Assembly (NCBI RefSeq): GCF_900091475.1
Contig: NZ_FMIB01000002.1
Coordinates: 5,580,001 to 5,644,000, forward strand
Length of the DNA: 64,000 nucleotides
Direction of reading: 5' to 3'
DNA from: Micromonospora chersina
GTDB lineage: Bacteria > Actinomycetota > Actinomycetes > Mycobacteriales > Micromonosporaceae
Shown: piece by piece, positions 1-8,343 of the stretch
How the letters are laid out: the number at the start of each line of letters is the position of its first letter
Numbering within the stretch: position 1 is the stretch's first letter
Program-made: the position numbers and the translations under genes
Notes under the pieces: model-generated
Seen by the model: the letters and a program-made list of their open reading frames with translations, nothing else
The model's database searches: none
What the model was told of the DNA's origin: nothing

Positions 1-344
1 ACCAGCGGGGTGAGCACCTCGAAGCCGACCTTGTTGTCGACGGTCCGGCCGCGGACCAGGACGATGTTCGCGCTGTCGTAGCGGCCGGTGGCGGTGACCC
101 GGGTCCAGGTGAGCCGGTCCGCCGGGGCGGGGCCGGCGGTGCCGGGTCCACCGGTCGGGGCGGGCAGTGCGTCGCGCAGGGGCGCGGGCGTCATGGTGGC
201 GCCGGCGTCGATCCGCTCGTTGATGGCCGTGCGGCCCCGGTAGCGGTCCAGCTGCCAGTTGCCGAGGAACACCATCACCGCGGCGGCCACCAGGGTCAGC
301 GCGAGATAGCCGAGCCAGCGCGGGGTCAGCAGGAACCGGTACAC
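1..344 (-). CDS. SURF1 family cytochrome oxidase assembly protein (3' part lies beyond the window)
   Basis: The gene runs off the left edge, so only the N-terminal 114 or so residues are visible. It starts at a GTG (342-344) and reads MYRFLLTPRWLGYLAL, then a single transmembrane helix of about residues 11-28, then GNWQLDRYRGR. GNWQ directly after the first membrane helix and the later VRGRTVDNKVGFEVLTPL stretch are hallmarks of SURF1 proteins, which help assemble the haem a/CuB centre of aa3-type cytochrome c oxidase in the membrane. A second in-frame GTG at 377 would add 11 residues. Neither start has a strong ribosome site. The gene is divergent from the CobB-like gene and 135 bp separate them. 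Confidence 0.85.
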   Translation of the reverse strand, partial: MYRFLLTPRWLGYLALTLVAAAVMVFLGNWQLDRYRGRTAINERIDAGATMTPAPLRDALPAPTGGPGTAGPAPADRLTWTRVTATGRYDSANIVLVRGRTVDNKVGFEVLTPL

Positions 345-479
345 GTTGGCAAAGGCTACCCGTATGAGCGGCGCCACTGACCCGCACCGGGCCGGAACGG
401 GCCGTCCGGCGGCCGCCGCGCGTCGGGCCGGCCGGGTATGGTCACGCGGGCGGAAACCACCCCAGACCAGGAGTCGATG

Positions 480-1847
480 ATGACCGTCGTGCCGCGCGTC
501 GTGCTGAGCGCGCCCTCCTCGGGGCACGGCACCGGTGCCCTCTCGCTCGGCCTGCTCGCGGCCCTCGCCGACCGGGAGCTGGACGTGGCCGGGTTCAAGA
601 TCGGGCCGGACCAGGTGGACGCGGCCTACCTGGGGCTGGCCGCCGGGCGGCCGGGGCGCAACCTCGACCCGCGGCTGGTCGGCCCGGAGCGGGTGGGCCC
701 GCTGTTCGCGCACGGCGCCGCCGGGGCCGGGTTCGCGCTGGTCCAGGGCACCATGGGGCTCTACGACTCGATCGCCGGCCGCCCGGAGACCGAGTCCACG
801 GCGGCCGTCGCGACAGCGCTGCGCAGCCCGGTGGTGCTGGTGGTGGACGTGGCCGCCATGGGCCAGTCGGTGGCCGCCCTGGTGCACGGCTTCCGGGCGT
901 ACGACGAGCAGCTCTGGCTGGGTGGCGTCATCCTCAACCGGGTGGCCTCGCCCCGGCACGAGGCGATGCTCCGCGAGGCGCTCGACGACGTGGGGGTGCC
1001 GGTCTACGGCGCGCTGCGCCGGCACGAGCTGCCCCCGGTGCTGCCGTCCCGCCGGCACGGGCTGGTGCCGGTGGTCCAGCGCGACGCCGAGGCCCAGCGG
1101 GCGGTCCGCCGGCTCGGCGAGGCGGTCGCCGCCACCGTCGACCTCGACCGGCTGCTGGGGCTGGCCCGTTCCGCCCCGGAGCTGACCGTCGCGCCGTGGT
1201 CGCCGGAGCCGGCCGCGGGCGCGCCCGCGGGGGAGCGGCCGGTGGTCGCGCTGGCCGGCGGTCCGGGCGGCAGCTACAGCCACCCGGAGACCGCCGAGCT
1301 GCTGCGCGCGGCGGGCGCCGAGGTCGTCACCGTCGACCCGCTCCGCGACGAGTCGCTGCCCGCCGGCACCCGCGCGCTGGTCGTCGGCGGCGGGCTGCCT
1401 GAGACGTACGCGGAGCAGCTCTCCGCCAACCGCCGGCTCTGCATCGCGGTGGCCGAGCTGGCCCGGACGGGCCGCCCGGTGATCGCCGAGGGCGCCGGCC
1501 TGCTCTGGCTGGCCCGGGAGCTGGACGGCCTGCCGATGTGCGGGGTGCTCGACGCGGTCGGCGCCAGCCGGGACGGCCTGGTGGTCGGCTACCGGGAGGC
1601 CACCGCGGCCGGTGACAGCGTGGTGGCGCGGGCCGGCGCCACCGTGGTGGGGCACAAGCAGCACGCCGCGGTGCTCACCCCGCGGGCCGGCGAGCGGGCT
1701 GCCTGGCGCTGGGAGGGCGGCGCCCCGGAGGGCTTCGTCTGGCGGGGCGTGCACGCCTCGCAGCTCGTGCCGCACTGGGCCGCGTACCCGGAGATCGCGG
1801 CCCGGCTGGTCGCGGCGGCCGCGGCCCCCGCGGAGGCTCCGGCGTGA
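480..1847 (+). CDS. CobB/CbiA-like protein with degenerate active sites (cobyrinate a,c-diamide synthase homologue)
   Basis: A 455-residue protein with the full CobB/CbiA layout: an N-terminal dethiobiotin-synthetase-like ATPase (about 1-200) and a C-terminal class I glutamine amidotransferase domain (about 245-455). Family landmarks are present (FKIGPDQVDAAYLGLA, GRPGRNLDP, GGGLPETYAEQL, the terminal HASQLVPHW). Key catalytic positions are not. The P-loop SGxGKT reads SGHGTG, with Thr18 in place of the lysine. The EGVMGLFDG motif reads QGTMGLYDS (Gln89). The amidotransferase ECAGL reads EGAGL, with Gly338 (codon GGC, 1491-1493) in place of the nucleophilic cysteine. In working enzymes this family amidates cobyrinate with ATP and glutamine. 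Here I infer a divergent or inactive paralogue. The start is ATG 480, with GGAG at 470-473. An ATG at 477 and one at 438 are in the same frame. Confidence 0.8.
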   Translation: MTVVPRVVLSAPSSGHGTGALSLGLLAALADRELDVAGFKIGPDQVDAAYLGLAAGRPGRNLDPRLVGPERVGPLFAHGAAGAGFALVQGTMGLYDSIAGRPETESTAAVATALRSPVVLVVDVAAMGQSVAALVHGFRAYDEQLWLGGVILNRVASPRHEAMLREALDDVGVPVYGALRRHELPPVLPSRRHGLVPVVQRDAEAQRAVRRLGEAVAATVDLDRLLGLARSAPELTVAPWSPEPAAGAPAGERPVVALAGGPGGSYSHPETAELLRAAGAEVVTVDPLRDESLPAGTRALVVGGGLPETYAEQLSANRRLCIAVAELARTGRPVIAEGAGLLWLARELDGLPMCGVLDAVGASRDGLVVGYREATAAGDSVVARAGATVVGHKQHAAVLTPRAGERAAWRWEGGAPEGFVWRGVHASQLVPHWAAYPEIAARLVAAAAAPAEAPA

Positions 1848-2413
1848 TCGGGCAGGTGGCCGTGCGCCGTTTCCCGGCGCTGACCGTCTCCACGCCGCGC
1901 ACCGAGGTACGCCAGCTCGTCGCGGCGGACGCCGGGGCGGTCGACGAGGTGTTCGCGGACCGGCAGACCCAGCGCTGGCTGCCGCTGGCCGACTCCTCGG
2001 GCCAGATCGACGGGCGGGCCTGGTGCACCGAGCTGGCCCGGCAGCGCCGGGACAGCGGTGAGGGCGACCACTGGGCGGTGGTGCGCCGCGAGGACCAGCG
2101 GGTGGTCGGCTGCCTGTGGACCCGGCGCACCGACTGGGGCGCGCGGCTGACCGAGGTGTCGTACGCGATCGCCCCGCACGCCCGCGGCTACGGCCTGGCC
2201 GCCGAGGCGGTCGACGCGGTCGCCATCGCGCTGATCCTGGAGCACGGCTTCCAGCGGGTCGAGCTGCGGGTGGCCGCCGGCAACGTGGCGAGCCGCCGGG
2301 TGGCGGAGAAGGCCGGCTTCAGCTACGAGGGCCTGCTCCGCAACGCCGGCTTCGTCCACGGCGCGAGGGTGGACCTGGAGCTGTGGAGCTTCGTCTCCGC
2401 CGACCTCCGCTGA
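1844..2413 (+). CDS. GNAT family N-acetyltransferase (RimJ/RimL-like)
   Basis: 189 residues starting at GTG 1844, overlapping the stop of the CobB-like gene by four bases (GTGA), so the two are probably translationally coupled. The RimJ/RimL pattern is clear: an N-terminal VRQLVAADAGAVDEVF, a central strand VSYAIAPHARGYGLAAEAV that forms the acetyl-CoA pyrophosphate loop (here HARGYGLA), and a C-terminal VAAGNVASRRVAEKAGFSYEG typical of this subfamily. Members transfer acetyl groups to ribosomal protein N-termini or small amines, and the substrate cannot be told from sequence. There is no obvious link to cobalamin chemistry beyond the overlap. Confidence 0.85.
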   Translation: MIGQVAVRRFPALTVSTPRTEVRQLVAADAGAVDEVFADRQTQRWLPLADSSGQIDGRAWCTELARQRRDSGEGDHWAVVRREDQRVVGCLWTRRTDWGARLTEVSYAIAPHARGYGLAAEAVDAVAIALILEHGFQRVELRVAAGNVASRRVAEKAGFSYEGLLRNAGFVHGARVDLELWSFVSADLR

Positions 2414-2430
2414 CCTCCCTGACCCCGGAC

Positions 2431-2490
2431 GTTGATCAAGAGGTTTGCGTCGGGAATCGGGCGATTCCGCGCGCAAACCTCTTGATCAAC
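2431..2490. terminator. 60-nt inverted repeat, probable bidirectional terminator
   Basis: The two outer arms are 19 nt and perfectly complementary: GTTGATCAAGAGGTTTGCG (2431-2449) against 2472-2490. Inside them GGAATC (2453-2458) pairs with GATTCC (2463-2468), leaving a four-base loop. It lies between the convergent ends of the GNAT gene (2413) and the penicillin-binding protein (2526), so it can end transcription from both sides. The arms are AT-rich compared with the surroundings and contain the BclI-type palindrome TGATCA, which is unlike the all-GC terminators elsewhere in the window. Confidence 0.7.
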
Positions 2491-2525
2491 TGGCCCGGGC
2501 GCACCCCCGGGTAGTCGTGGGAGCC

Positions 2526-4658
2526 TCAGCCCACTATCTGGTCGCTGGGTGGGGTGAACTGGCGGGTGGGTTGGCCCTTCAACGCGTCGCGGAGGGTCAT
2601 CGCCACGGCGTTCACCGGGATCTGGGACTGGCCGTCGCCCACCGCGTTGAACGGGTTGTCCGGATCGGCGATGAAGCTCGCCGCCGCCAGTTCCGGTGTG
2701 TAGCCGACGAACCAGGCCGACCGGGTGCTGTCCGTGGTACCCGTCTTGCCGGCGACCGGGCGGCCGACCGTGCCCCGCACGCTGTCCGCCGTCGACCAGC
2801 CGCCGCAGCCCCCCTTGGCCGGGGTGTCGCCGGTCGGGCAGCGGGCCGCGTCGGTGGCCGCCCGGGCCGCGTCGGCGCTGACCACCTGCCGGCAGCGCGG
2901 CTTGGCGACCTCCCGCTGCACCCCTCCCGGGGTGCGGTAGGTGGCGGGCGTGCCGTCCCGGTTCATGATCGAGTTGACCGGGATCGCCTCGCAGTAGCGC
3001 CCGTCGGCGGCGACGGCCGCGTACGCGTTCGCCATCTCCAGCGGGGTGGCGTCGGAGACGCCCAGGGTGAATGCGCCCCACTTCTTCACCTTGCCCGGGG
3101 ACGCCTGGTCGCGGTCCACGTCGGTGCGCCAGCGCAACCCGAGCTGCTCGGCCAGCCGGACCGCCCGGTCCGCGCCCACCTGCTCCTCCAGCCACACGAA
3201 GTACGTGTTCACCGACTTGCCGAAACCGGACCACATGGTCTGCTGGCCGGTCATCGCGCCGCTGGCGTTCGACGGGGCCCAGCCGTCGTAGACGGCCGAC
3301 CGGTACCGGTACGGGGCGTTGAACGAGGTGGAGAGCTTCATCCCCGAGTCGAGGGCGGCGAGCATCGGGAACATCTTGAACGTCGATCCGGCCTGGTAGC
3401 CGGGGAGCGTGCCGCCGCCCAGCAGTGGCGCCACCGTGTTCGGGTAGTTCGCCTTGACCTTCGGGCCGGCCTCCGGGTTGGAGCTGGGCCCGTTCTCGCT
3501 GAGGTCGAGGGAGTAGTTCCGGTTGACCGCCATGGCCTTGACCCGCCCGGTGCCCGGTTCGGCGACCACCACGCCGTTGGCGAACGGGCTGCCGGTGTTG
3601 TCCTTGGCGCCGACGTTCTTCTCGGCCGCCGACTGGATCTTCGGGTCGAGGCTCAGCACGATGCGGTAGCCGCCCCGGCGCAGCTTGTCCATCCGTTCCA
3701 GCCGGTTCTCGCCGAACGCGGGTTGAGCGCTCCACCAGTTCTTCAGGTAGTCGCAGGCGAAGCCCCAGGTGCGGTACTGGTCGTTGATCGAGGCGCAGTC
3801 GTTCGGCGGGTTGGTGAGCCGCAGCTTGATGGGCTCGGCCTTGGCCGCCGCCGCGGCGTCCGGGGAGAGGTAGCCGAGGCGGGCCATGTTGTCGAGCACG
3901 TAGTTGCGCCGGCCGGTGGCGTCCTTCTGGTCGGAGGTGATCGGGTCGTACTCCGACGGGGACTTGACCAGGCCGGCCAGGGTGGCCGCCTCGACCGGGG
4001 TGAGGGTGGCCGGGGTCTTGGAGAAGAAGATCTGCGAGGCCGCGTAGATCCCGTACGCCCGGTGGCCGAAGTAGGCCGAGTTCAGGTAGCGCTCGAGGAT
4101 CTGCTCCTTGCTGACGTGCTTCTCGATGTCCAGCGCCATGCGCATCTCCTTGACCTTGCGCAGGCTCGTCTGCTGGGTGGCCTCCTGGACCTCCTTCGGC
4201 GTCTTGGCGCTGTCCCGCAGGGCCATCCGCACGTACTGCATGGTGATCGTCGAGGCGCCCTGCGAGACTCCGCCGGACCGGGCGTTGGACACGAAGGCGC
4301 GCGCCACGCCCTTCGGGTCGACGCCGTGGTGCTGGTAGAAGCGGTTGTCCTCGGCGGCGACGATCGCCTGCTGGATGTTCGGCGACATCTCGTCGATCTT
4401 GGTGTACTGCCGGTACTCCTCGTAGAACATCGTCAGCACGGTCTTGCCGTCCGGCGCGTACAGGTACGAGGTCTCGGCGGGCAGCGCGGTCTTGAGGATG
4501 CTCGTCTTCTGCTCCACTGCGTGTGCGGTGACCTTGGCGCCGATGCCGGTGACGGCGGCCAGCGGATAGGCCGCGGCGGCGACCACGATGCCGGCGATGA
4601 GCCCGGCGCGGAGGAGGGGCACGGCACGACCAGCGGAGGCAAGGGGTCGGTTGCTCAC
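2526..4658 (-). CDS. class A penicillin-binding protein (bifunctional transglycosylase/transpeptidase)
   Basis: 710 residues from GTG 4658. A short cytoplasmic tail and one membrane helix (about 14-36) anchor the protein, and the rest is outside the membrane. The glycosyltransferase family 51 domain (about 60-240) shows EDNRFYQHHGVDP, GASTITMQYVR and KHVSKEQILERYLN. The transpeptidase domain (about 350-690) has Ser425-x-x-Lys428 in AGSTFKMF, the SVN motif and KTGTT. It polymerises lipid II and cross-links peptidoglycan. It ends with IVG soon after the last domain and has no PASTA repeats. A 17-bp palindrome lies 17 bp upstream of the start. Confidence 0.93.
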   Translation of the reverse strand: MSNRPLASAGRAVPLLRAGLIAGIVVAAAAYPLAAVTGIGAKVTAHAVEQKTSILKTALPAETSYLYAPDGKTVLTMFYEEYRQYTKIDEMSPNIQQAIVAAEDNRFYQHHGVDPKGVARAFVSNARSGGVSQGASTITMQYVRMALRDSAKTPKEVQEATQQTSLRKVKEMRMALDIEKHVSKEQILERYLNSAYFGHRAYGIYAASQIFFSKTPATLTPVEAATLAGLVKSPSEYDPITSDQKDATGRRNYVLDNMARLGYLSPDAAAAAKAEPIKLRLTNPPNDCASINDQYRTWGFACDYLKNWWSAQPAFGENRLERMDKLRRGGYRIVLSLDPKIQSAAEKNVGAKDNTGSPFANGVVVAEPGTGRVKAMAVNRNYSLDLSENGPSSNPEAGPKVKANYPNTVAPLLGGGTLPGYQAGSTFKMFPMLAALDSGMKLSTSFNAPYRYRSAVYDGWAPSNASGAMTGQQTMWSGFGKSVNTYFVWLEEQVGADRAVRLAEQLGLRWRTDVDRDQASPGKVKKWGAFTLGVSDATPLEMANAYAAVAADGRYCEAIPVNSIMNRDGTPATYRTPGGVQREVAKPRCRQVVSADAARAATDAARCPTGDTPAKGGCGGWSTADSVRGTVGRPVAGKTGTTDSTRSAWFVGYTPELAAASFIADPDNPFNAVGDGQSQIPVNAVAMTLRDALKGQPTRQFTPPSDQIVG

Positions 4659-4674
4659 GTGGTCAAGCTATGAC

Positions 4675-4691
4675 ATTTCCGATTCGGAAAT
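4675..4691. promoter_or_regulatory. 17-bp palindrome in the PBP/cobC divergent region (candidate operator)
   Basis: ATTTCCGATTCGGAAAT has eight-base arms around one central T. It is AT-rich in a very GC-rich region and sits 17-33 bp upstream of the PBP start codon, where it would overlap that gene's core promoter. The cobC start is 100 bp away on the other side. No regulator gene is adjacent, so the factor that binds it cannot be named. Confidence 0.45.
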
Positions 4692-4791
4692 GAGAAGAAT
4701 TCATAAACGGGCGAGGGGGTTCAGCGGTGGTGACGCGGCCCACGCCGGGATCCGCTGTCCCGGGCGGCGGCTTCCCGGCAGGATCGCGGAC

Positions 4792-5874
4792 ATGCGTGCT
4801 CAGCTGATCGGGACCGGCGCTCCGGCGGGCGAGCCCGACCTCGGCCACCACGGGGACGCCGAGGCCACGCCCGGCCTTGTCGACCTGGCGGTGAACGTCC
4901 GCCGCGCCCCGATGCCGGACTGGCTGGCCGACCCGCTCGTCGCCGCCATGGGCGCGCTGGCCGCGTACCCCGATCCCGGCCCGGCCCGGGCCGCCGTCGC
5001 CGCCCGGCACGGGCGTCCCCCGGAGGAGGTACTGCTCACCGCCGGCGCCGCCGAGGGCTTCGTGCTGATCGCCCGGGCGCTGCGCGAGGCCCGGCGGCCG
5101 GTCGTGGTGCACCCGCAGTTCACCGAGCCGGAGGCCGCCCTGCGGGCCGCCGGCCACACCGTCGAGCGGGTGCTGCTCGACGCGGGCGACGACTTCCGGC
5201 TCGATCCGGCCCGGGTGCCCGCCGACGCCGACCTCGTGCTGGTCGGCAACCCCACGAACCCCACCTCGGTGCTGCACCCCGCCGCGGCGCTCGCCGCGCT
5301 GGCCCGCCCAGGCCGGGTGCTCGTGGTCGACGAGGCGTTCGCCGACACCACGGCGGCCCCCGGCGTCGAGGGCGAACCCGAGTCCCTCGCCGCCCGCCGC
5401 GACCTGCCCGGCCTCGTGGTGGTCCGCAGCCTCACCAAGACCTGGGGGCTGGCCGGGCTGCGGATCGGCTACCTGCTCGGCGACCCCGGGCTGCTCGCCC
5501 GGTTCGCCGCCGCCCAGCCCCTCTGGGCGGTCTCCACCCCGGCCCTGGCCGCCGCCACCGCCTGCGCGTCCCCGGCCGCCGTCGCGGCCGAGCGCGCCAT
5601 CGCCGCCGGGCTCGCCGCCGACCGCGACCACCTGGTGGCCCGCCTGTCCGGCCTGCCCGGGGTACGCGTCGTCGGCCGCCCCGCCAGCGCCTTCGTCCTG
5701 GTCCACCTGGCCGGCGCCGCCGCCGTGCGGGAGCGGCTGCGCGAGCGCGGCTGGGCGGTGCGCCGCGGCGACACCTTCCCCGGGCTGGGCCCGGACTGGC
5801 TGCGGATCGCGGTGCGCGATCCGGCGACGACCGACGCCCTCACCGACGTGCTGGCGGAGATCCTGGAGGCATGA
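4792..5874 (+). CDS. cobC: CobC-like threonine-phosphate decarboxylase / aminotransferase class I-II (PLP)
   Basis: 360 residues. Fold-type I PLP enzyme of the histidinol-phosphate-aminotransferase-like group. Visible landmarks are [10 protein letters not shown] (phosphate region), [10 protein letters not shown] (the Asn that stacks on PLP), VDEAFAD and the Schiff-base lysine Lys216 in [16 protein letters not shown]. The position just ahead of cobT, with a four-base ATGA overlap, supports a role in making the aminopropanol arm of the cobalamin nucleotide loop (L-threonine-phosphate decarboxylase), as for the mycobacterial CobC. A biosynthetic aminotransferase is the main alternative. The start at ATG 4792 fits the MRAQLIGTG family-like N-terminus; an upstream in-frame ATG at 4588 would extend across the PBP promoter and is unlikely. 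Confidence 0.82.
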   Translation: MRAQLIGTGAPAGEPDLGHHGDAEATPGLVDLAVNVRRAPMPDWLADPLVAAMGALAAYPDPGPARAAVAARHGRPPEEVLLTAGAAEGFVLIARALREARRPVVVHPQFTEPEAALRAAGHTVERVLLDAGDDFRLDPARVPADADLVLVGNPTNPTSVLHPAAALAALARPGRVLVVDEAFADTTAAPGVEGEPESLAARRDLPGLVVVRSLTKTWGLAGLRIGYLLGDPGLLARFAAAQPLWAVSTPALAAATACASPAAVAAERAIAAGLAADRDHLVARLSGLPGVRVVGRPASAFVLVHLAGAAAVRERLRERGWAVRRGDTFPGLGPDWLRIAVRDPATTDALTDVLAEILEA

Positions 5875-6944
5875 TGTTGGAGTCCACCGTTGCGGCGATC
5901 CGGCCGCTCGACGAGACCGCCATGGCGGCCGCCCGCGAACTCCAGGGCCGGCTCACCAAGCCCGCCGGCTCCCTCGGCGCCCTGGAGCCGCTCTCCGTAC
6001 GCCTCGCCGGCCTCGCGGGCACCTGCCCGCCGCCGCTGCCCGAGCCGGCCGCCGTGGCGATCTTCGCGGGCGACCACGGCGTGCACGCCCAGGGCGTCAC
6101 CCCGTGGCCTCAGGAGGTCACCGCCCAGATGATCGCCAACTTCGTGGCCGGCGGGGCGGTGGTCAACGCGTTCGCCCGGCAGGCCGGCGCCTCGGTCACC
6201 GTGGTGGACGTCGGCGTGGCCACCCCGCTCCCGGTCGAGCCGACCGCCGACCTGGCCGGCCCCCGCCTGGTCGCGGCGAACGTGCGCCCCGGCACCCGGG
6301 ACCTGACGGTGACCGCGGCGCTCACGCGGGACGAGGCCCGGGCGGCCGTGGAGACCGGCATCCGGATCGCCGGGGAACTTGTCGACGCCGGGGCCGGCAT
6401 CCTGCTCACCGGCGACATGGGCATCGGCAACACCACGCCGGCCGCCGCGCTGATCGCCGCGTTCACCGGTGTCGACCCGGCGGCGGCCACCGGCCGGGGC
6501 ACCGGGGTGGACGACGAGACGTACGCCCGCAAGGTCGGCGTGGTGCGGGCCGCGCTCGACCGGCACGCGCCCGACCCGGCCGACCCGCTGGGCGTGCTGG
6601 CCGCGGTCGGCGGCCTGGAGCACGCCGCGCTGGCCGGGCTGGTCCTCGGCGCCGCCGCGCGCCGGGTGCCGGTGCTGCTGGACGGCGTCATCGCGGTGAG
6701 CGCCGCGCTGGCGGCGGCCGCGTTCGCGCCGGACGCGGTCGGGGCCATGGTCGCCGGGCACCGCTCGGCCGAGCCGGGCGCCACGGCGGCGCTGCGGCAC
6801 CTCGGCCTGGACCCGCTGATCGACCTCGGGCTGCGGCTCGGCGAGGGCACCGGCGCGCTGCTCGCGCTCCCCGTCGTCACGGGCGCGGTGCGGGTGCTGC
6901 ACGAGGTCGCCACCTTCGACTCGGCGGGAGTGGCCGAGAAGTGA
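5871..6944 (+). CDS. cobT: nicotinate-nucleotide:dimethylbenzimidazole phosphoribosyltransferase
   Basis: 357 residues, close to the usual 340-360 for CobT. It transfers ribose phosphate from nicotinate mononucleotide to dimethylbenzimidazole, giving alpha-ribazole phosphate for the lower ligand of B12. The N-terminal [13 protein letters not shown], the [20 protein letters not shown] block, the [14 protein letters not shown] loop and the C-terminal [15 protein letters not shown] with its catalytic glutamate are all present. The start codon ATG at 5871 overlaps the cobC stop (ATGA), so the pair is translationally coupled. Confidence 0.95.
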   Translation: MMLESTVAAIRPLDETAMAAARELQGRLTKPAGSLGALEPLSVRLAGLAGTCPPPLPEPAAVAIFAGDHGVHAQGVTPWPQEVTAQMIANFVAGGAVVNAFARQAGASVTVVDVGVATPLPVEPTADLAGPRLVAANVRPGTRDLTVTAALTRDEARAAVETGIRIAGELVDAGAGILLTGDMGIGNTTPAAALIAAFTGVDPAAATGRGTGVDDETYARKVGVVRAALDRHAPDPADPLGVLAAVGGLEHAALAGLVLGAAARRVPVLLDGVIAVSAALAAAAFAPDAVGAMVAGHRSAEPGATAALRHLGLDPLIDLGLRLGEGTGALLALPVVTGAVRVLHEVATFDSAGVAEK

Positions 6945-7036
6945 GCGCGGGAACCCTTCGCCTCGGCGTGCCGCGGCCCCGCGGCGCCGGGCGGGGCGTG
7001 CGGCCGGCGCGGTCCGGCGGGGAGGCGGCGACGTGA
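6941..7036 (+). CDS. possible 31-residue coupling ORF between cobT and cysG
   Basis: The 88-bp gap between cobT and cysG is spanned by an open frame starting at GTG 6941, which overlaps the cobT stop as GTGA. It ends at the TGA that overlaps the cysG start, again as GTGA. The predicted 31-residue peptide is Arg/Gly-rich (starts [15 protein letters not shown]) with no domain. The double four-base overlap is the same junction style used by the real genes here, but in such GC-rich DNA it can arise by chance. Confidence 0.25.
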   Translation: MSAGTLRLGVPRPRGAGRGVRPARSGGEAAT

Positions 7037-8289
7037 GCGGCAGCCCGTACCCCCTGGGGTTGCGGCTGGCCGGCCGGCGGGTGGTCGTGGTCGGCGGGGG
7101 AGCGGTGGCCACCCGGCGGGTGCCGGCGCTGCTCGACGCCGGCGCGGACGTCCTGCTGGTGGCGCCGGAGCTGACCCCCGCGCTGCGGGCGCACGTGGAC
7201 GCCGGCCGGCTGCGCTGGGAGCCGCGCCGGTTCGTCCCGGCCGACCTGGACGGGGCCTGGCTGGTCCAGGTGGCCGTGGACGACCGGGTCGCCGCGGCGG
7301 CGGTCAGCGCCGCCGCCGCCGAGCGGCGGATCTTCTGCGTCCGCGCCGACGACCGGGCCGCCGCCACCGCGTGGACCCCGGCCGTGACCCGGCACGGTCC
7401 GGTCACCGTGGCGGTGCTGGGCGGCGGCGACCCCCGCCGGGCCATGAGCGTCCGGGACGCGGTGCGCGAACTGCTGGCGGCCCGTGCCGGGGAGCCGACC
7501 GCTGCCGCGCCGGGACGGCCGAGTGTGCCGGCTCCGGGTGGGCCGGACACCGGCGCGGCGCCGGTGGGCCGGGTGGCGCTCGTGGGCGCCGGACCGGGCG
7601 ATCCGGAGCTGATCACCGTCCGGGGCTGGCGGCTGCTCACCGAGGCGGAGGTCGTGGTCGCCGACCGGCTCGTCCCCGGGCTGCTCCTCGACGAGCTGCG
7701 CCCGGACGTCGAACTGGTGGACGCCTCCAAGATCCCGTACGGGCCGTCGCGGGCCCAGGAGGAGATCAACCGGATCCTGGTCGACCGGGCCCGGGCCGGC
7801 AAGGTCGTGGTCCGGCTCAAGGGCGGCGACCCGTACGTCTTCGGCCGGGGCGGCGAGGAGCTGCTGGCCTGCGCCGAGGCGGGCGTGCCGGTCACCGTGG
7901 TGCCCGGGGTGACAAGCGCGATCTCGGTGCCCGCGGCCGCCGGGGTGCCGGTCACCCACCGGGCGGTGGCGCACGAGTTCACAGTGGTCTCCGGGCACGT
8001 CGCGCCCGACTCGCCGGCCTCACTGGTCCGCTGGGAGTCCCTCGCCGGCCTGCGCGGCACCCTGGTGATCCTCATGGGCCTGAAGAACCTCGCGGCGATC
8101 AGCGCCACCCTGGTGGCGCACGGGAAGCCCTCGGGGACCCCGGCCGCGGTGATCCAGGAGGGCACCACCACCGCCCAGCGGGCGATCCGCTCGACCCTCG
8201 GCACGGTGGCCGCCGACGTCGAGGCCGCCGGCCTCCGCCCACCCGCCATCGTCGTGATCGGGGACGTGGTCGGGGCGCTCGACACCTGA
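7033..8289 (+). CDS. cysG: siroheme synthase-type fusion: precorrin-2 dehydrogenase/ferrochelatase + uroporphyrinogen-III C-methyltransferase
   Basis: 418 residues from GTG 7033. The N-terminal part (about 1-150) is the NAD-dependent precorrin-2 dehydrogenase domain, with the Rossmann motif [14 protein letters not shown] Pro/Ala-rich linker (about 155-180) leads to the S-adenosylmethionine-dependent uroporphyrinogen-III methyltransferase (about 184-418): [64 protein letters not shown]. The product precorrin-2/sirohydrochlorin feeds both sirohaem and cobalamin, which explains its place after cobT. A perfect GC-rich terminator follows nine bases after the stop. Confidence 0.93.
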   Translation: MSGSPYPLGLRLAGRRVVVVGGGAVATRRVPALLDAGADVLLVAPELTPALRAHVDAGRLRWEPRRFVPADLDGAWLVQVAVDDRVAAAAVSAAAAERRIFCVRADDRAAATAWTPAVTRHGPVTVAVLGGGDPRRAMSVRDAVRELLAARAGEPTAAAPGRPSVPAPGGPDTGAAPVGRVALVGAGPGDPELITVRGWRLLTEAEVVVADRLVPGLLLDELRPDVELVDASKIPYGPSRAQEEINRILVDRARAGKVVVRLKGGDPYVFGRGGEELLACAEAGVPVTVVPGVTSAISVPAAAGVPVTHRAVAHEFTVVSGHVAPDSPASLVRWESLAGLRGTLVILMGLKNLAAISATLVAHGKPSGTPAAVIQEGTTTAQRAIRSTLGTVAADVEAAGLRPPAIVVIGDVVGALDT

Positions 8290-8297
8290 GCACGCGA

Positions 8298-8327
8298 GCG
8301 GCCCGGGACCAGCCGGTCCCGGGCCGC
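8298..8327. terminator. bidirectional terminator between cysG and the trehalose operon
   Basis: A perfect 13-bp stem, GCGGCCCGGGACC (8298-8310) with 8315-8327, and a four-base AGCC loop. It sits between two convergent genes (stops at 8289 and 8344). No T-run follows, as is usual in actinomycetes. Confidence 0.8.
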
Positions 8328-8343
8328 CGTCGTTGCGGTCAGC

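Noticed and set aside
345..479. Possible cobalamin riboswitch before the CobB-like gene or cobC
   Set aside because: I find no B12-box-like sequence or long structured leader; the gaps are short (135 and 133 bp) and mostly GC-rich promoter DNA.
2445..4673. 742-codon plus-strand frame opposite the PBP
   Set aside because: Antisense shadow of a clear penicillin-binding protein; low-complexity Arg/Gly/Val sequence.
5469..8285. Very long minus-strand open frame (938 codons) opposite cobC-cobT-cysG
   Set aside because: Composition is Arg/Ser/Pro-rich without any domain, and it lies opposite three well recognised genes. This is the usual effect of GC-rich codon use.
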